Source: Lamellibrachia luymesi
Taxonomy: Eukaryota > Annelida > Polychaeta > Sabellida > Siboglinidae
Assembly: GCA_009193005.1 (NCBI GenBank)
Contig: SDWI01000158.1
Location: 360,566 to 424,565, forward strand
Direction: 5' to 3'
DNA length: 64,000 nt
Shown here: piece by piece, positions 43,201 to 56,800 of the stretch
Layout of the letters: each line of letters starts with the position of its first letter
How positions within the stretch are numbered: the first letter of the stretch is position 1
The notes under the pieces: model-generated
Told to the model about the DNA's origin: nothing
What the model saw: the letters and a program-made list of their open reading frames with translations, nothing else
Databases searched by the model: none
Position numbers and translations under genes: made by a program

Positions 43201-46200
43201 ACAGAGTGTGTTTGCAATGTCACTTGTTACCATGGTCACGGATGTGACATTGAGTGCTCCAACATGGGACATTGTGATGATCATGGCGAATGTGTGTGCA
43301 ATATCAAGGCCATGGGGAAGTACTGTGAAGTACCAACCTGTCCAAGGAGTGAACGCTTTGATGATGCATGTTCATCCCACGGTTCATGTAACTATGAGAC
43401 ACGTGACTGCACATGTGACCGGGGCTGGATGGGTCCTGCGTGTGACGTTGCTGATTGTCCTGGGGAGCCGAACTGTTATAAACGTGGCTACTGCAACGAC
43501 ACGTTTGACCCGCCCCGCTGCACGAACTGTTCAGGTCCTTGGATGGGACCTGCCTGTAATGACCCATGTGTCCGTGGGAAACAAACGCCAAAGGACTCAG
43601 GGGATTGTGTTTGCGATCCTGGCTGGGTGGGAGTCGGCTGCGACTCGGAGTGTTCTGGTCATGGATCATTTAATGGAATTAAATGTGTATGTGACTATGA
43701 CTTGGGTTATAAAGGAAAGTTCTGTGAGATCAATGGATGTCCAGGATTGTACGAACTCGACTGTAGTGGGAGAGGTAAGTGTATTATAACTGGTTTTATT
43801 TTAGTAAATATGTTATGAAATATTCAATTTATTTATGCATCTCTCATGATAGCCTTCCAAACCTCAATGTCAAGGTGCCCCATATTTTTAACATATTATA
43901 TATCTATAGTCACCCACCATTTTGTTATTGTTTTACTCAGCGTATTCAACATGTAGCAGTAGTCGTTGTTGCGGAAAATAAGCACATTATGCAGTAAATT
44001 TTTTATGTTACTATTTATGTAGTACATACATATGTTAACATATCACGTGGTAATATATCCAAGATCGATTATACTAAGTGTACAATGCTGCCCTGCAAAG
44101 GCACAGTGATGTTTGTACAAAAAAAGTAAAAATGAGATTGGATGTCAAAATGTTTGATCTGCCAGCATATTGCAGTTACTACAGATTTCAAAAAGATGCT
44201 TTAATTCGAAAATATGGTGCACTAGGACCATCAAACTTTGATAAAGAATAGACAAAAGTCTATGGTCTAACAATCAGATTTTCGTCGATTCTGCAATTAC
44301 TGCCTTTTGTGTTTGCAGAATAAACCTCCCTGGAGTGAACCACTGATTACGACCACATGTTTTCTTGAAGCACCACATATAACTACATTAAATTGAGCCG
44401 AATGTTGATATCTACTTATGATCATGCCCGTTTGTGTGGAATAGTAATTAAGTGCGTAGCAGTTCTTTGACGTCTGACATTTATTTCAATGTGTGACAGG
44501 TGGGTGTGACAGTGCGACAGGGGAATGTAGCTGTGACGCCGGCTGGACGGGGCGAGGCTGTGAGATTGCCGACTGTGCTGGTACACCAGACTGTAATAGT
44601 CGTGGCTACTGCAACGCGTCACTGGCGACACCGGTATGTGATTGTTACGATGGCTGGATGGGTCACGCGTGTCATCTACAGTGTCTCCATGGTGAAAAGC
44701 AACCTCCTGGCAGTGACAACTGTGTGTGTCACGCTGGTTGGGTGACGATTGAATGTAACGTGGAGTGTTCATTCCATGGACATGTTCAAAACAACGTCTG
44801 CATCTGCAACACTGGCTGGAGAGGGAAGTTGTGTGATATCCCTGGATGTCCTGGTGAGTTATTGTCAGGGTGAGAAACTAAGCGAAGCACAGAACGTGTA
44901 ACAACAAGATGCAGAGCTGATATGTTTGAAGCATAAATCCTACAGCTTCAAACTATTTCCAAGATGCGAATTTTGCTAAACTTAAAAATTACAAAGACAG
45001 TTATGTGGTGATGTTTGTGAGAGGTTCTTTGCTAGTAACAGTAGATTTGTAACTGCAGTTTCCTTCCAAGTCACTTATGTATTTGTAGGAAATGTGTTAA
45101 GTACATAAACAAGTTTAATGTAACACGAACACAAGTAACTCAGTAGCATAAGCTTTGTCTGTTTTTGCACCAATTTATTATAGAATGTTCTTTAGCTCGG
45201 TTACTTTAATACAGAAATTATATGCTGCAAACGAAACCATGTTGAGCACTAACGCCCATTGGTTTTGGGGAATATAGAATTAAGAAAGACACAACTAATA
45301 TGAAGCATGTGTGATTGTAGAAGATGAAATTAAAACATGTCGAACACTAACACCCTCTAATTTTGGTGGATATTGTATTTTAGCATTATAATATAATAAT
45401 TATAATAATCACTAATATGAGGCATGTTTCACCGCAGGAGATGAACTTGATTGCTCGGGTCACGGCTTATGCAACGCAGCTATCCACGTGTGCACATGTC
45501 ACCCGGGCTGGACGTCCAAGGCTTGTGACGTCCCTGATTGCCCTGGCCTCAACTGCAGTGGCAATGGGGTGTGCAATGCCACCCTCGACCCCCCATGCTG
45601 CACAGACTGCATCCCTGGATGGATGGGCAAGGGATGTGACGAGCCATGTGTCAATGGTACACAGAGCCCGCCAGACAGTGGCTTCTGTGAATGTCACCCA
45701 TGCTTTGCAGGCAAAGGGTGTGACAGTGAATGTTCTTTACATGGGAGATGTGACGGTGTGTCATGCAAGTGTGATGTCGGATTCCGTGGTGACAAATGTC
45801 AGTTTAGTGGCTGTCCAGGCAAGGAGCACGACTGTTCTCTGCATGGGTCCTGCAACAGCGTCACACATGACTGCATTTGTCTGCCAGGTTAGTATATATA
45901 GCATGTATTCTGGTTGTTCTGCCAGGTTAGTATGTATAGCATGTCTTCTGGTTGGTCTGCCAGGTTAGTATGTGTAGTGAACAATATGTGCGTGGTGCGG
46001 TTGAGCGGCTGGAGGTTTAATTTCGATAGAAAGTTTTGTTGAATCAATCGCTAGGCTACTGTGTCGAATGTGTTTCCATTAATTCTGATATTCCACAAAA
46101 CTGTTTGTCATTATCAATTCAAAGAGACTTGTTTCAATGTAAACAATGACTGGGATACTAATACAACCCTCCTTTAGAGTACATCCACTACATTCACAGT

Positions 46201-49200
46201 AAATAAAGAAGTATATCCACTACATTCACAGTAAATAGAGAAGTATATCCACTACATTCAGAGTAAATAGAGAAGTACATCTACTACATTCACAGTAAAT
46301 AGAGAAGTACATCCACTACATTCACTGTAAATAGAGAAGTAAATCCACTACATTCACAGTAAATAGAGAAGTATATTCACTACATTCACAGTAAATAGAG
46401 AAGTATATCCACTACATTCACAGTTAATAGAGACGTGTATCCACTACACTCACAGTAAATAGAGAAGAGTTAGGAAAAATAAATGAGGACAAATGAGAAT
46501 TAGGAAAACTAAATTCAGATACACATAAATTCAAATACACATTTAAATTCAGATACACATTTATTTTCAGAAGAAGTCCCCCAAACTATACATTCGCAAC
46601 GCAACACATTGTAATATATTTGTTAACGTAGCAATTCCAGTTATAACTACTGATTGTAGAAAACGTTTATACTATTGTGATATCGAAAATAAATGTGTGG
46701 ACATTGTAGATACTTCCAAAAAGTGCATGTCAACTCTATTTTCGTTTTTTACGTGCCTACTATTGTGTTAATTAAGGATATGTATATGTTACACAACCGT
46801 CCTATCTTTCATACAGGTCTGTTTTACTGGTCTAATTCTGATATTGGATGCGTATCTTGTGCTTGCAGGATGGGGAGGTGATTCGTGTGACAAGCCAATC
46901 TGTCCCAATGTCTGTTCAAAACAAGGAATCTGCAATGGCAACTTAGGCGAAATTCCCATATGTCAGTGTTTCCAGGTGTGTAATTCGTGTTCACTGGATA
47001 TCAAAATTATTTATCGTATGTTTGTATTTTGCACAAATAATCTAGTCAGTGCTGAACTCAACAATAACCACATATAAGGTGAAAGAATGTGCCATTCTAG
47101 AAAACTCTAATAACCCATAGCAAAATAATACTTAACATAATTGTTTACCGAAGAACTATTCAAATTGTGTATTTCTACAGTTGAAATGCAATATTTTTTA
47201 TTTGCCCAATGTTATGTAAATGGTCACGAATTTTATTATATTCAAGCTCAAAAACAAATCGTTGTTTAGCCCACATCTTTTCAGCCGCGAGTTGTCTGGT
47301 TGTTTGAAAGTGTACACCGGGTGTGTTTCAGTCGTGAGTTGTCTGGTTGTTTGAGAGTGTACACCGGATGTGTTTCAGTCGCGAGTTGTCTGGTTGTTTG
47401 AGAGTGTACACCGGGTGTGTTTCAGAAATCATACGGCTACGACTGTAGCAAGCGATGTGAGCACGGCAAGGTAGTGAATGAAGAGTGTTACTGTGACCCA
47501 TGCTACTCTTCCGCCTCATGCGACCTACTCTGCTCAGACAATGGCGAATGTGACACAGGAACTCACACCTGCAAGTGTAAACACACGTTCATAGGTAACA
47601 TATTGTTTGATTTCTCCATAAAACTAAGATTATGTATACTTCCTAATTATAGTATACACAATGACGACACACGTATCACAATTGGAATGAGCCAAACTCG
47701 AATTTGCAAAGAAATGTTTTAGACAAAATGTACCAATTACACTTAATAATATTCCAAATAAACGTAATCTATATGCAGTTTCAAAGTATGTGACAAACTA
47801 TTTACAAACTATTATTTATGAACATATATTACGATCATATTCAACGCCAAGACGCTAAATATACATGCAACATTTTAAATGGCAATTACTGTCAACCGTA
47901 TGTTGAAAATTAGTATCATAACAACGTACGTACACATCTGCACACACGCACGCATGGACGCACGCACGCACGCGCGCTCACACACACAATGGGAAACATA
48001 CACACATTTTGCATTTACATATCCACATACAGAGTTATGCAATTACGTTCCATGTCGTACATGCATGTACAACCGCACGTACACATGCACGTGCACCACA
48101 TGCACATACGTCCACCCACATATAAACACATCTGTACTTGATTTTGCAGGTAATTCGTATGTAGGAGACCTTTGTGAATACCCTTCCTGTCCACAACCCG
48201 ATGGAACTGCCAAAGTGTGTAACAACAAAGGAATCTGTCGCACAGATGGTTCATGTTTGTGTGACCCGGGCTACAGCGGAGATGCATGTGACCATCCAAA
48301 CTGCCCTGGAGACCCAGAGTGTGGTGGTCAGTTTACGAAATCTTCTTTTCTCAGAGCATATGGTGAAACTGATGGATCATGGTTGTGTGTGTGGGTCTGC
48401 TCAATTTGAATGTTTTTTCTGTTCCTATATCAAATGTAAATGTCTAGGGGTTGTTCAGTGGTGCACATGTGTCGCTGTCGTTTTTATACTTTCTCGCCTA
48501 GTGATAACAAAACTATTTCAACCTCGCTCTCGTTGGGACATTGATCGAGCAAGTTTTCCTCAAACGCATTAATCAGCACATGGCGACGAATAAGCTGCAT
48601 GACAAAATGCAGTCAGCTTATAGACAACATAATTCCACAGAAACAGCTCTGATGAAAGTTCAACACGACATCGTGCGCGACCTTAATTCTGGACGCAGTG
48701 TCATGAAGTTTCTTCTAGACACGAGTGCAGTATTCGACACGACTAATATTGAAGCATTGTTGAGCACTCTGGTCTTACGATTCAACATTGGCGGTAGGGC
48801 ACTTGATTGGTTTAGATCATACTTGACTGGCAGATCCCAGCGTGTTGTGATTGGTTCGTCTTCTTCGAACGCAATTCCCATCTATCACGGTGTACCTCAG
48901 GGTTCAGTTTTTGGACCAGTGATGTTCAACGCATACACGACACCCATTGCTGACATCTGCAAGAAACATCAAGTGCTTTACCATCAATTTGCTGATGACA
49001 TTCAGCTATATGTCAGCTATAACCCTGTGGTGTCTGATGAACTGGAACACGTTAAACAGCTACTGATCCAGTGCATCGGCGAGATTAAAGCTTGGATGCT
49101 GATACATCAACGAAAACTCAACAATGACAAAACCGAGTTTATAGTGCTGCAGTCACCACATAATATACGTGGTTACAGCGGCCCCAGCATGGAACTACAT

Positions 49201-52200
49201 GGACGTACTTTACAATCAATAGATGCAGTCAGGTATCTGGGCTGCTACTTCGACCGACAGATGCAGTTAGACCGGCTAGTCTCCAGTTACTGTTATTCGG
49301 CCTACTACCATCTGCGTCTGATTGATAATCATTTGTCTAAAAAGTGCTATGCGATTAACTGGTATTATTATTATTATCATTATTATTTCACAAAATAACG
49401 CTTTTATATATTAGCGTACTGATACCATAGTTCAAGTCCATTGGTTAGATCATTGGCAATGATTGCCTACATACGAGATAGTGATTTTCACTGTATATTT
49501 TGACATTATATTTAACACAAATATACTTAAAATAATGTGTTGTATGCTGGCATTCATGTATGTATTTTAACAATCACTGGTTTAGTCAAAGGAAAGAACT
49601 TGAGCGTGTTTGCTTATTTGTGAGGAAATTTAACTCTTCATTAGCCTGCTTTGCTGTCTTTTCGCATACTATCAAATTGTGTTTTAGCAATAATATGTCT
49701 ATTATATGTTTGTAATTAATTACATATAATTAATCGAATGTGCTTGGTTGATGCCTGTAGGTGCAGACCATGGTTACTGTGCTTTTGGAGGACGGTGTCG
49801 CTGTCGTGAGGATTGGGTTGGACAACGTTGTGAAATCCCATGTGTTCATGGTAAGAATGAAGGCGGTTATGGAATGTGCGTGTGCAGGAAGCCCTGTTAC
49901 CACGGCATTGGCTGCCACCTTCAATGCTCTGGCCACGGCGTGTGCAGTGAGGATGGGACGTGCGAGTGTAATTACAACGATGGTTATGGCGGCGAACACT
50001 GCAACATAAAAACATGTCCCGGTTGGCCGGTCGTATGTGAGGGACGTGGAGAATGCTTGTCAACGGGCGTGTGTTCATGCAGACCAGGGTTCCGCGGCAA
50101 CGCCTGTCAGACTCCAGATTGTCCCGGTGATCCAGATTGTCAAGGACTTCCAGATGCCACCTGCAGTGTTGTAGGTATCGAGGAAAGCCCGCGGTGCAAT
50201 TGTCCAACACCATACATGGGAGACGGGTGCGAATTCAAGTAAGCAACTAGAATCTTATTTCATGTTAAAACAGATGCAACGTTGAACATTTATGATATCA
50301 AAGTATGTTCAAGCGCTGATAGGCGTTCACAACTGCATCAACTATGTAAAACTACATAGCGTTTTGATCATTTCCACGTTGTCATTTTGTTTGGGATAAG
50401 TTAAAATCTTAATACAATAATCATTAGTAGCAAGCACCAGCCAGTATTTCGAGAATGTTTTGCATTAGCAATTTTGTTTAATAGGACCATTGTAATAAGA
50501 CGTATGCTAGTTTGTTGTTGCTCGTAGAGGCAATGCAACATGAAATTCTGGTTCACCAGGTGTGTTCACGGGGAGGCTATCCGACTGACTGATGGTCATT
50601 GGCAATGTAACTGTACTGACTGTTACAACGGCGATAGCTGTGACCAGCTTTGCTCCAGCCATGGTCAGTGCAACAACAAGCGATGTGTCTGTGAATCTGG
50701 CTGGACTGGTGACCACTGCGAAATGGTTGGCTGTCCTGGCCTGCCTGTTGGCTGCTCGGGACACGGGGACTGTGGAGCCAAACAGAGATGCTTCTGCTAC
50801 CCAGGCTGGGCTGAATCAGACTGTAATAGACCTGTATGTCCACACGACTGTCATAACCGTGGCAGCTGTACTGCCAAGAATGACTCGATAGACACTTTCT
50901 GTCAATGTGAGGGAGGCTACTTCGGCGATGCATGTCAACACGAGTGTCTGCATGGCAATGTAACAGACGGCAAGTGCATCTGTCAGAAATGTCACAGCGG
51001 CCAGCGATGTGACAGCATGTGTGGTGGTGTGGGCAACTGCACAGCACAGGGAACATGTGATTGTGGCTTTGAGGGCGGACGTGGCGAATTCTGTATTGAA
51101 CCGGGATGTCCAGGTTTGCATAACACTGACTGCAGTGGACATGGTAAATGTCTGACGTCTCCCGCAGCTATCATGGGGGTCTGCATGTGCTACCAGGGTT
51201 GGCGAGGAAAAGGCTGTGAAACAGCTGACTGTCCACAGGACTGTAGCAATCGTGGCATCTGTGACACACAGTTTGAAATCCCACAGTGCCGCAACTGCAA
51301 CAAAGGCTGGATGGGAGTGGCGTGTGAGGAACGCTGCAACGGCACGCAGTATCCCATGGACAGTGGATTATGTGTATGTAATGACAACTGTACGCATGGT
51401 CTGCACTGCGAGTCAGTATGCAACAACAACAAAGGAGTGTGCATCAATAACCACTGCGACTGTTCCAATACAGTTACTGGTGTTAACCTGGGCTACTATG
51501 GGCGATATTGCGAGCAAGACGGCTGTCCTGGAATGTTTGATCGTCAATGTAACAATCATGGACAATGCAATCGGAATGTGAAGACATGTGTATGTGATGA
51601 CGGCTGGTATGGACAGGCATGTGAGAAGACAGACTGCCCGGGGGAGCCAGATTGCAGCAATAACGGTCAGTATAATATATAATTTGCAACATAACAACCG
51701 CTCGTTTAACTTGCAGTGTAGTATAAGTGTAATGTTGCATACAGTTAACATAGCATGAACTTAAATGTATACCAGTTCTGCTCTAGAAGTTCCATACCAG
51801 TAGATTAACAAAATATTGTCGGATATTACATGTTTGTTGGCATACTGTTCTGTTTATGTCAGGCTGTATTACTGAAGCTGTTTGGTTATTTCTTAAAATA
51901 AGCCAGAATATGTTATTTAAATAAACCTGTTACGTGTGTTTCTGTCACAAAGAATGGAACTCTGCTTGTACGTGATGGACGTTTTCACATTGACATACTT
52001 TTATGTTGATGTTACTACGTTTAACACCTGTTTAACACTTATTGTGTGGTACTGTTTGAACTTTATGTGGTGGTCATGTTTCGTTTAGCATATTAATACT
52101 GAATAGATGAATGATCAACACATAGCTATCAAATAAATTCACTGTTGTGTATTATTACATATTTGGTTCAGCAAATGGAATCGTACACATTGAATCGTCT

Positions 52201-53713
52201 GCTATAAATCTCATAAACAACTTTTCACAATTTTTAATTTCGCCTTGCTTATAAAGCATTGATTGGTGTTAATCTCATGAGACACTTGAATGGTATGCCA
52301 ATAAAATACAATGGAATGTCAACGTCCTCCCAGAAACAAGGTGTGACAGTGATGCCTGTCACCCATGGTCATTGGAGGTGTCACAGTGATGTATGTCTTG
52401 TTGTAGGTGTTTGCAATGGCTCTGGTGCTGTGCCTGTATGTGACTGTTCTGATGACTGGATGGGGCCAAAGTGTGACCTACCATGTGTGCACGGTGCAAA
52501 ATTTCCTAACCTCACATGTGACTGTCATGGCTGCTACACTGGAACTGGATGTAATGACACATGTGGAGGACATGGAGAATGTGTGGACGATAAATGTGTC
52601 TGCAGTTCTACGGATGGGTGGTGGGGTAAGTTGTTTATTGCAGTAATACACGTTGACCGGTCACAGTAGGGTCCACTAAATTGGCTAATGTCTAGTGCTA
52701 CTGAAATATAATACACGCACGCACATGCACGTCCAAACATAGTCTCAATATTAAGTTGTAAACATTAAAGGTTTAAGCTATTTTAAAACAATGCCCATTT
52801 ATGTGTGTGCGTGCGTGCGTGCGTGCGTTCGTGGGTGCGTGCATGCATGCATGCGTTCGTACGATAAAGACGTATATTGATTACTAACGTAGGGGCGTGC
52901 CTGCAATATAGACATATGTTGATTAATGACGCATATCTTTTCATATCCTTTGGCTTTGCTTGATTGTTTTCGAGGACACATGAACACAAATTAGTTTAGA
53001 ACGAAACATTAAGTACAAATACTGGCGATCAAACAATATCATCAAGTAATGTTACTTCAATGCTGTGTTCAATAAACTTGGAATGAAGTATGCAAATCTG
53101 GCTTTCAAATTGATGAGATGTTTATGTGTAATCGCTACGGCTTCCTGTAAGGACAAGCGGTTTTTCTGTTATTTTAAGTGTTTTTGGCTTGACTTTATTT
53201 ACATAGGATTGTACGATATAAACTAATGAATTATGGATGTAGATGATACACTTAATAAAGCAAATACCTAAAAACCGCTTCACTTGCAAATGTTCACATT
53301 TTGTACCAGGCCAGGTCTGGTCGGTACAGGCCGGTACAAAACAGATCACAGCTCTTCCTAATTTGGCAACCAACGGAAATATTTTCAGTAAATCTCCTTT
53401 AAGAAAATTGCGTTTAATATTAAAAGAACTGTTACCTAAGATGAGATGTTATATTAAGATTCCGCCCAGATACAAAATTAAATAATTGGCTGGTGTTACA
53501 GGTAGCAAGTGTACAGAGAGAGGCTGCCCAGGAGTGAACGAGAGTTGTTCAGGACACGGTAGCTGTTCCCTTTTTGACCAGCTCTGCACATGTGTTCTGG
53601 AATGGAAAGGAATGGACTGCAGTGAACCTGACTGCCCAGGAACACCCGATTGCAACAGTAGAGGTGAGAAAACAGACATTGAATGTTTCCTGTTTGACTT
53701 TCTTCCGCGCGCA

Positions 53714-53806
<93 letters not shown>

Positions 53807-56800
53807 GTTTGCTGTTAACCGTAGTGTGTGTTCATCTGTCACCCCGTGGAGTAACATACTTTCGTGAATTTGTTTAATATTTTTATCGACCATATGATTT
53901 TAGTGGATAAGATTGTTGTAAAGCCTTGTATAACCCTACTTGTACATGTAATTCATCCATTTTGACATACAAATAAAAACAAATCATCAGCATTATCGAG
54001 GTGTTATATTTACATTCATTAAAACGGTTGTGTCTGTTATGTGTTCAATGCAAATTCTGTTTAATATATATTGTGCATGTAATGTTGATATGATATTGGT
54101 CAATCACCATAAATTGTTTTTGAATTCATTATGTCAATAATTAAAAATAAACTTAAGTCAATTGCCATAATTATTGTAGAATGTGAATGATGAATGTATA
54201 ACAAGTGAAAATCAAAGTTATATTTGTAATTGTTTACACAATAAGGCAATTACTAATCTTCATAGCTAACCAAAGTCTTTTTTAATACCAACACAAATAG
54301 TGTGCTGGTAGTGATGGCAGATAGCAAGAAGGAACTGCAGAATACATAAATAGAAAGCTTGGCTCCTCGTGAAATTGTGTAGACAAGACCGATGTTGAGT
54401 GGATATGGGAACATGGTGTGGACCGACATACAGTTATTGATTGAAAGATGATTAAGCAAGTTGACCATGTTATGAACTTAGTTACAATGCTAAGAACGGA
54501 CAAAATAGCACGGGAGGGTGCAAGCAAGAGCGGCAACATGAAAGAAATTACGTGAGACAGAAAGTTGGAGAAACAACTAAAGTGAAAGTGTTGGAGGTCA
54601 TTGTGGAGCCAGCATAGAAATACTTGCATCGACAAAGAAACAGAAAGAGAAACTATACATTTCAGAGAATGACTGAGTCCGGATAATAAATTGGGCGAAA
54701 ATACGTGGCAGAAGGGAACAGGAAACGTGCAGCGATTGAATGAGGAGTGATTAGCGAAGAGGTCATGGAAACATGAAGAAGGTAAGAAGAATAAACACAC
54801 ATTAATGCGCAGTGTGAAGAGAGGACTAAAAAAGACAGCAAAAAGTGGAAGGAAAATTCCAGAAAAGCGAGGGAGATGGAGATTAATTGTTGAGAGGCTT
54901 GACAATTGGTGATGTGGCCCCAAGCCATAACAGAGTCAATAAAAGAAGAATAACTACTTGCCTGGCGTGCATTCCTCCCCCAAAAGACAGCTTATCACTT
55001 GCAGGTCTAAGAAATATAAATTGTTCTTATCAGTATTGGCATGTAAAAATTGGCTAATTTCAACGTGTTTCAAATGAAATAAACCATGCAATGTATGCGT
55101 GCGTATGTCGTATATATATTTTGCATTTTTATGCAGGGGACTGCATCGTTAGTTCGGCTGGCCTACCAACCTGCATCAACTGCCACCAATCCATGGGCAT
55201 CGCATGTCAACTGGACTGTATACATGGGCATGAGTCACCACCCAACTCACAGAAGTGTGTCTGTGAGGCGTGCTACAGTGGCGACACCTGCAACATCGAA
55301 TGTTCACAACATGGCTCATGTGTTAATGATAGCTGCGTGTGTGTGCCTGGATTCCGTGGCGACACGTGCCAGCTCCTTGATTGTCCAGGTTAGAACAATG
55401 TCAATTTGGATGTTATTCTTCACTTTCGTCTCATTCGTTATTACTATGTTTAATTAGTTATCACGTTGTGTGAAATTACAGTGAGTAACTTCGTGGTCAT
55501 TGGTGACAACGTGTTTTACCATTTATGCTGCCATACATTAAATCAGTTGTGGCGCACAGTTGCACGTATGCTACCAGGGAAGACATCGATCCGCAGGCAT
55601 GGCAGGACTAAGATGGGTAGATGTTTAATAATATAATTAAGGCAGTGTATGTTGTCTTGTTGAACACAGGTGAGCCGGATTGTACTGGACATGGCACATG
55701 TCGTCGTGTGCTCAACAACAGTGTTTGTGCGTGCAACTCTGGCTTTGAAGGAGACGACTGCTCCACGCTCATATGTCCTGGACCTAACTGCAACGGAAAT
55801 GGTAAGTACATTACCTTTACTACAATAATACTGTTGCAATGTATAGTGTAAACTAATTGTGTAAGCCACATTTACTCGTGTATACAGGTTATAGGAAAAC
55901 AAGACAACTAGATAAGCGCAAACTAGGAGATGCAAGTACCATTACCATATATAATTACAAAATTGATTTAACTAATAAGCATGATAGTAAGAGTACGGGT
56001 TGTAAGAGAATAAATGATGTAACGATAATTGTACCAAAATATCTTCAATGCGGCTTCAAAATATACATAATGGGTATTATAATTACGATATTAAAGTTAT
56101 AACCACGGTGTACTAAGGTTACATGAACGTAACCGCACCAGACAAGAACACTGTTGTCGTAGAAGATGCAAGCTATGTTCTTATCATTACATCCAGGTGA
56201 TTGTTACCTTCCTGTGGACGCGACGTCACCACAATGTTCCTGTCACCATGGCTTCAAGGGTGGTGCTTGTGACAAATGTGCAACCCACTTTGACCCGATG
56301 AAACAGTGTGGTGCTTGTGAATCGGGCTTCATCGGCTATAACATCGACTGCAGTGTGGTGTGCAAACACGGCACTGCCTCTCCACCAGGTGAGTGATATT
56401 GATGCTGACTGCAGTGTGACATTTAAACACTAACGAAAGTAACACTAACTGGGTGGGACTGAGTAGCAAAGTGGGTGGAGTGTTGGATACTCTATCAATG
56501 GGGCTGCGTTCAAATCCTCTTGTGGCCATTTCAAAGCGTGGGCAATTCCGTTTACTTTACACTGCCTCGGTTAACTCAGCTGTGCGAATATGAGGACTTA
56601 GTTATATAAGCACCATTGTTGTCACAGGTGGAACACAGTGTAAATGTTACACTGATGACGAACATGGCTATTGGCACGGACCGTCATGTGACGAGTGTCT
56701 GCCTGGTTTTCAACTACCCACGTGCACTGAATGTGCACCAGGTAAGACTTTGTATTAGTGATAAAGCATAGCTATACAGGACGTAGCAGCAAACACCTTC

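Larger units (their letters stand above)
41378..56741 (+). other. EGF-like array, tenascin/teneurin type
   Basis: Starts inside exon 31 (CSGHGQWNITSCEC) and continues through exon 45. About 12 copies of the C(V/L/I)HG submotif mark a super-repeat of roughly 150 residues: DCPGxPDC..RGxCN, P.C..C..GWMG..C, PCVHG..DS..CVC, C..G..C..ECS.HG.C, C.CD.G..G..C, GCPG...DCSGHG.C. Most exons are flanked by phase-1 introns on both sides, the signature of shuffled extracellular modules. Confidence 0.85.

Noticed and set aside
42968..43789. 273-codon plus-strand frame overlapping exon 32
   Set aside because: Out-of-frame shadow of the EGF exon; the real frame has regular Cys spacing and matched splice phases.
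46182..46468. CRISPR-like array of regular 32-bp repeats
   Set aside because: Units are directly adjacent with no spacers and lie in an intron of a eukaryotic gene: a minisatellite.
53486..53867. Thr/His-rich and Cys/Val-rich frames on both strands
   Set aside because: Translations of the (AC)n microsatellite attached to exon 41.
54282..54923. 213-codon open frame on the minus strand
   Set aside because: Low-complexity Phe/Ser/Leu composition arises from a purine-rich plus strand inside intron 41; no domain or splice context. The plus strand has some transposon-like character but no recognisable motif.
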